The notes below the pieces were generated by a model. It was given only the letters and a program-made list of their open reading frames with translations, was not told the origin of the DNA and did no database searches. Below are positions 13,170-13,590 of a DNA stretch of 13,590 nt, piece after piece. Positions within the stretch are counted from its first letter, which is position 1, and each line of letters opens with the position of its first letter. The position numbers and the translations under genes are program-made. The stretch spans positions 6,582-20,171 of the forward strand of contig DEPV01000021.1 in the NCBI GenBank assembly GCA_002358955.1, read 5' to 3'. This DNA is from Erysipelothrix sp. UBA3383. Lineage in GTDB: Bacteria > Bacillota_I > Bacilli_A > Erysipelotrichales > Erysipelotrichaceae.

Positions 13170-13590
13170 ACTTTAGTGCCTCCTTTTTTACCCAATAATC
13201 CTGATGGTTTAACAATCAGAATAATAATCAAGATGGAGTACACTACTGCATCCCTCCATAATGAGAAGTTTAAGGCTACAAATAAAGTCTCAATCAAGCC
13301 GATTAAAAAGCCCCCAAGAACTGCTCCTGGAAGTAATCCAATACCCCCAAATACAGCAGCAACAAAGGCTTTAAGACCAATACTAACCCCCATTGTTGGA
13401 GAAATTGAGGTATAGTACATTCCAACCATACTTCCTGCAATCGCCGCTAAAGCACTCCCCATAATAAAGGTTAAAGCAATGGTACGATTAACATTAATCC
13501 CCATTAAACCTGCTGCCTCAGAATCCAAACTTACTGCACGCATAGCACGCCCCAAGTCTGTTCTATAAACAATGTATTGTAATACAATCA
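13166..13590 (-). CDS. livH: branched-chain amino-acid ABC transporter permease LivH, 5' part outside the window
   Basis: 140 residues of the C-terminal half are visible; the reading frame is open to the right edge, so the TTG at 13555 is internal and not a start. The visible part opens within the EAA-like loop (YRTDLGRAMRAVS, then SEAAGLMGINVNR) and goes on with the GGIGLLPGAVLGGFLIG stretch and the terminal KPSGLLG. The periplasmic binding protein (LivJ/K type) and the operon promoter should lie beyond the right edge. Confidence 0.93.
   Translation of the reverse strand, partial: IVLQYIVYRTDLGRAMRAVSLDSEAAGLMGINVNRTIALTFIMGSALAAIAGSMVGMYYTSISPTMGVSIGLKAFVAAVFGGIGLLPGAVLGGFLIGLIETLFVALNFSLWRDAVVYSILIIILIVKPSGLLGKKGGTKV

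Noticed and set aside
13553..13555. TTG as the start of livH
   Set aside because: The frame is open to the window edge and the upstream residues match the LivH cytoplasmic loop, so the gene continues outside.

Overview
The window looks like chromosomal DNA of a low-GC Gram-positive bacterium (Bacillota). Ribosome-binding sites are strong AGGAG types, promoters have TATAAT boxes (some extended, TGnTATAAT), and the HflX, RluF, Gram-positive RlmA and LivHMGF proteins fit that group. An Erysipelotrichia-like host is possible, but I cannot fix the genus. Almost everything is on the minus strand; the M42 peptidase gene is the one clear plus-strand gene. There are no tRNA or rRNA genes, CRISPR arrays or insertion sequences.

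Layout, left to right. 1-1106: 5' part of a fused ABC ATPase/permease gene (MacB/FtsX type) with a good promoter. 1242-1877: a Crp/Fnr-family regulator with an Fnr-type recognition helix and exactly two cysteines, as in the Lactobacillus FLP regulators. It is preceded by about 340 nt of non-coding leader that can fold into a closed multi-helix RNA beginning almost at the predicted transcription start. 2382-5585: a stand-alone SWIM/SNF2 helicase with its own promoter and terminator. 5694-6713: an M42 metallo-aminopeptidase, divergent from the helicase, with overlapping -35 regions. 6855-7645: an AT-rich insert (about 27% GC by hand count over 6841-7380) encoding a 171-aa protein that resembles the PBECR4 BECR-fold nuclease family. 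Upstream of it lie a promoter, a ~230-nt structured RNA and a perfect terminator that ends directly at the nuclease ribosome-binding site. 7837-10698: rlmA, hflX and rluF, an overlapping three-gene cluster acting on the large ribosomal subunit. 10758-13590: livH (partial), livM, livG and livF, the membrane and ATPase parts of a branched-chain amino-acid importer, with overlapping genes and a strong terminator.

The candidate for something undescribed is the RNA-terminator-nuclease locus at 6855-7645. The nuclease gene has no room for its own promoter after the terminator, so it should be made only by read-through of the RNA. The layout recalls type III toxin-antitoxin loci (RNA, terminator, ribonuclease), but the RNA lacks tandem repeats and the protein family is different. 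The second candidate is the structured leader of the Crp/Fnr gene, which has a competing helix that would break its closing stem. All RNA folds here were made by eye and need covariation support.
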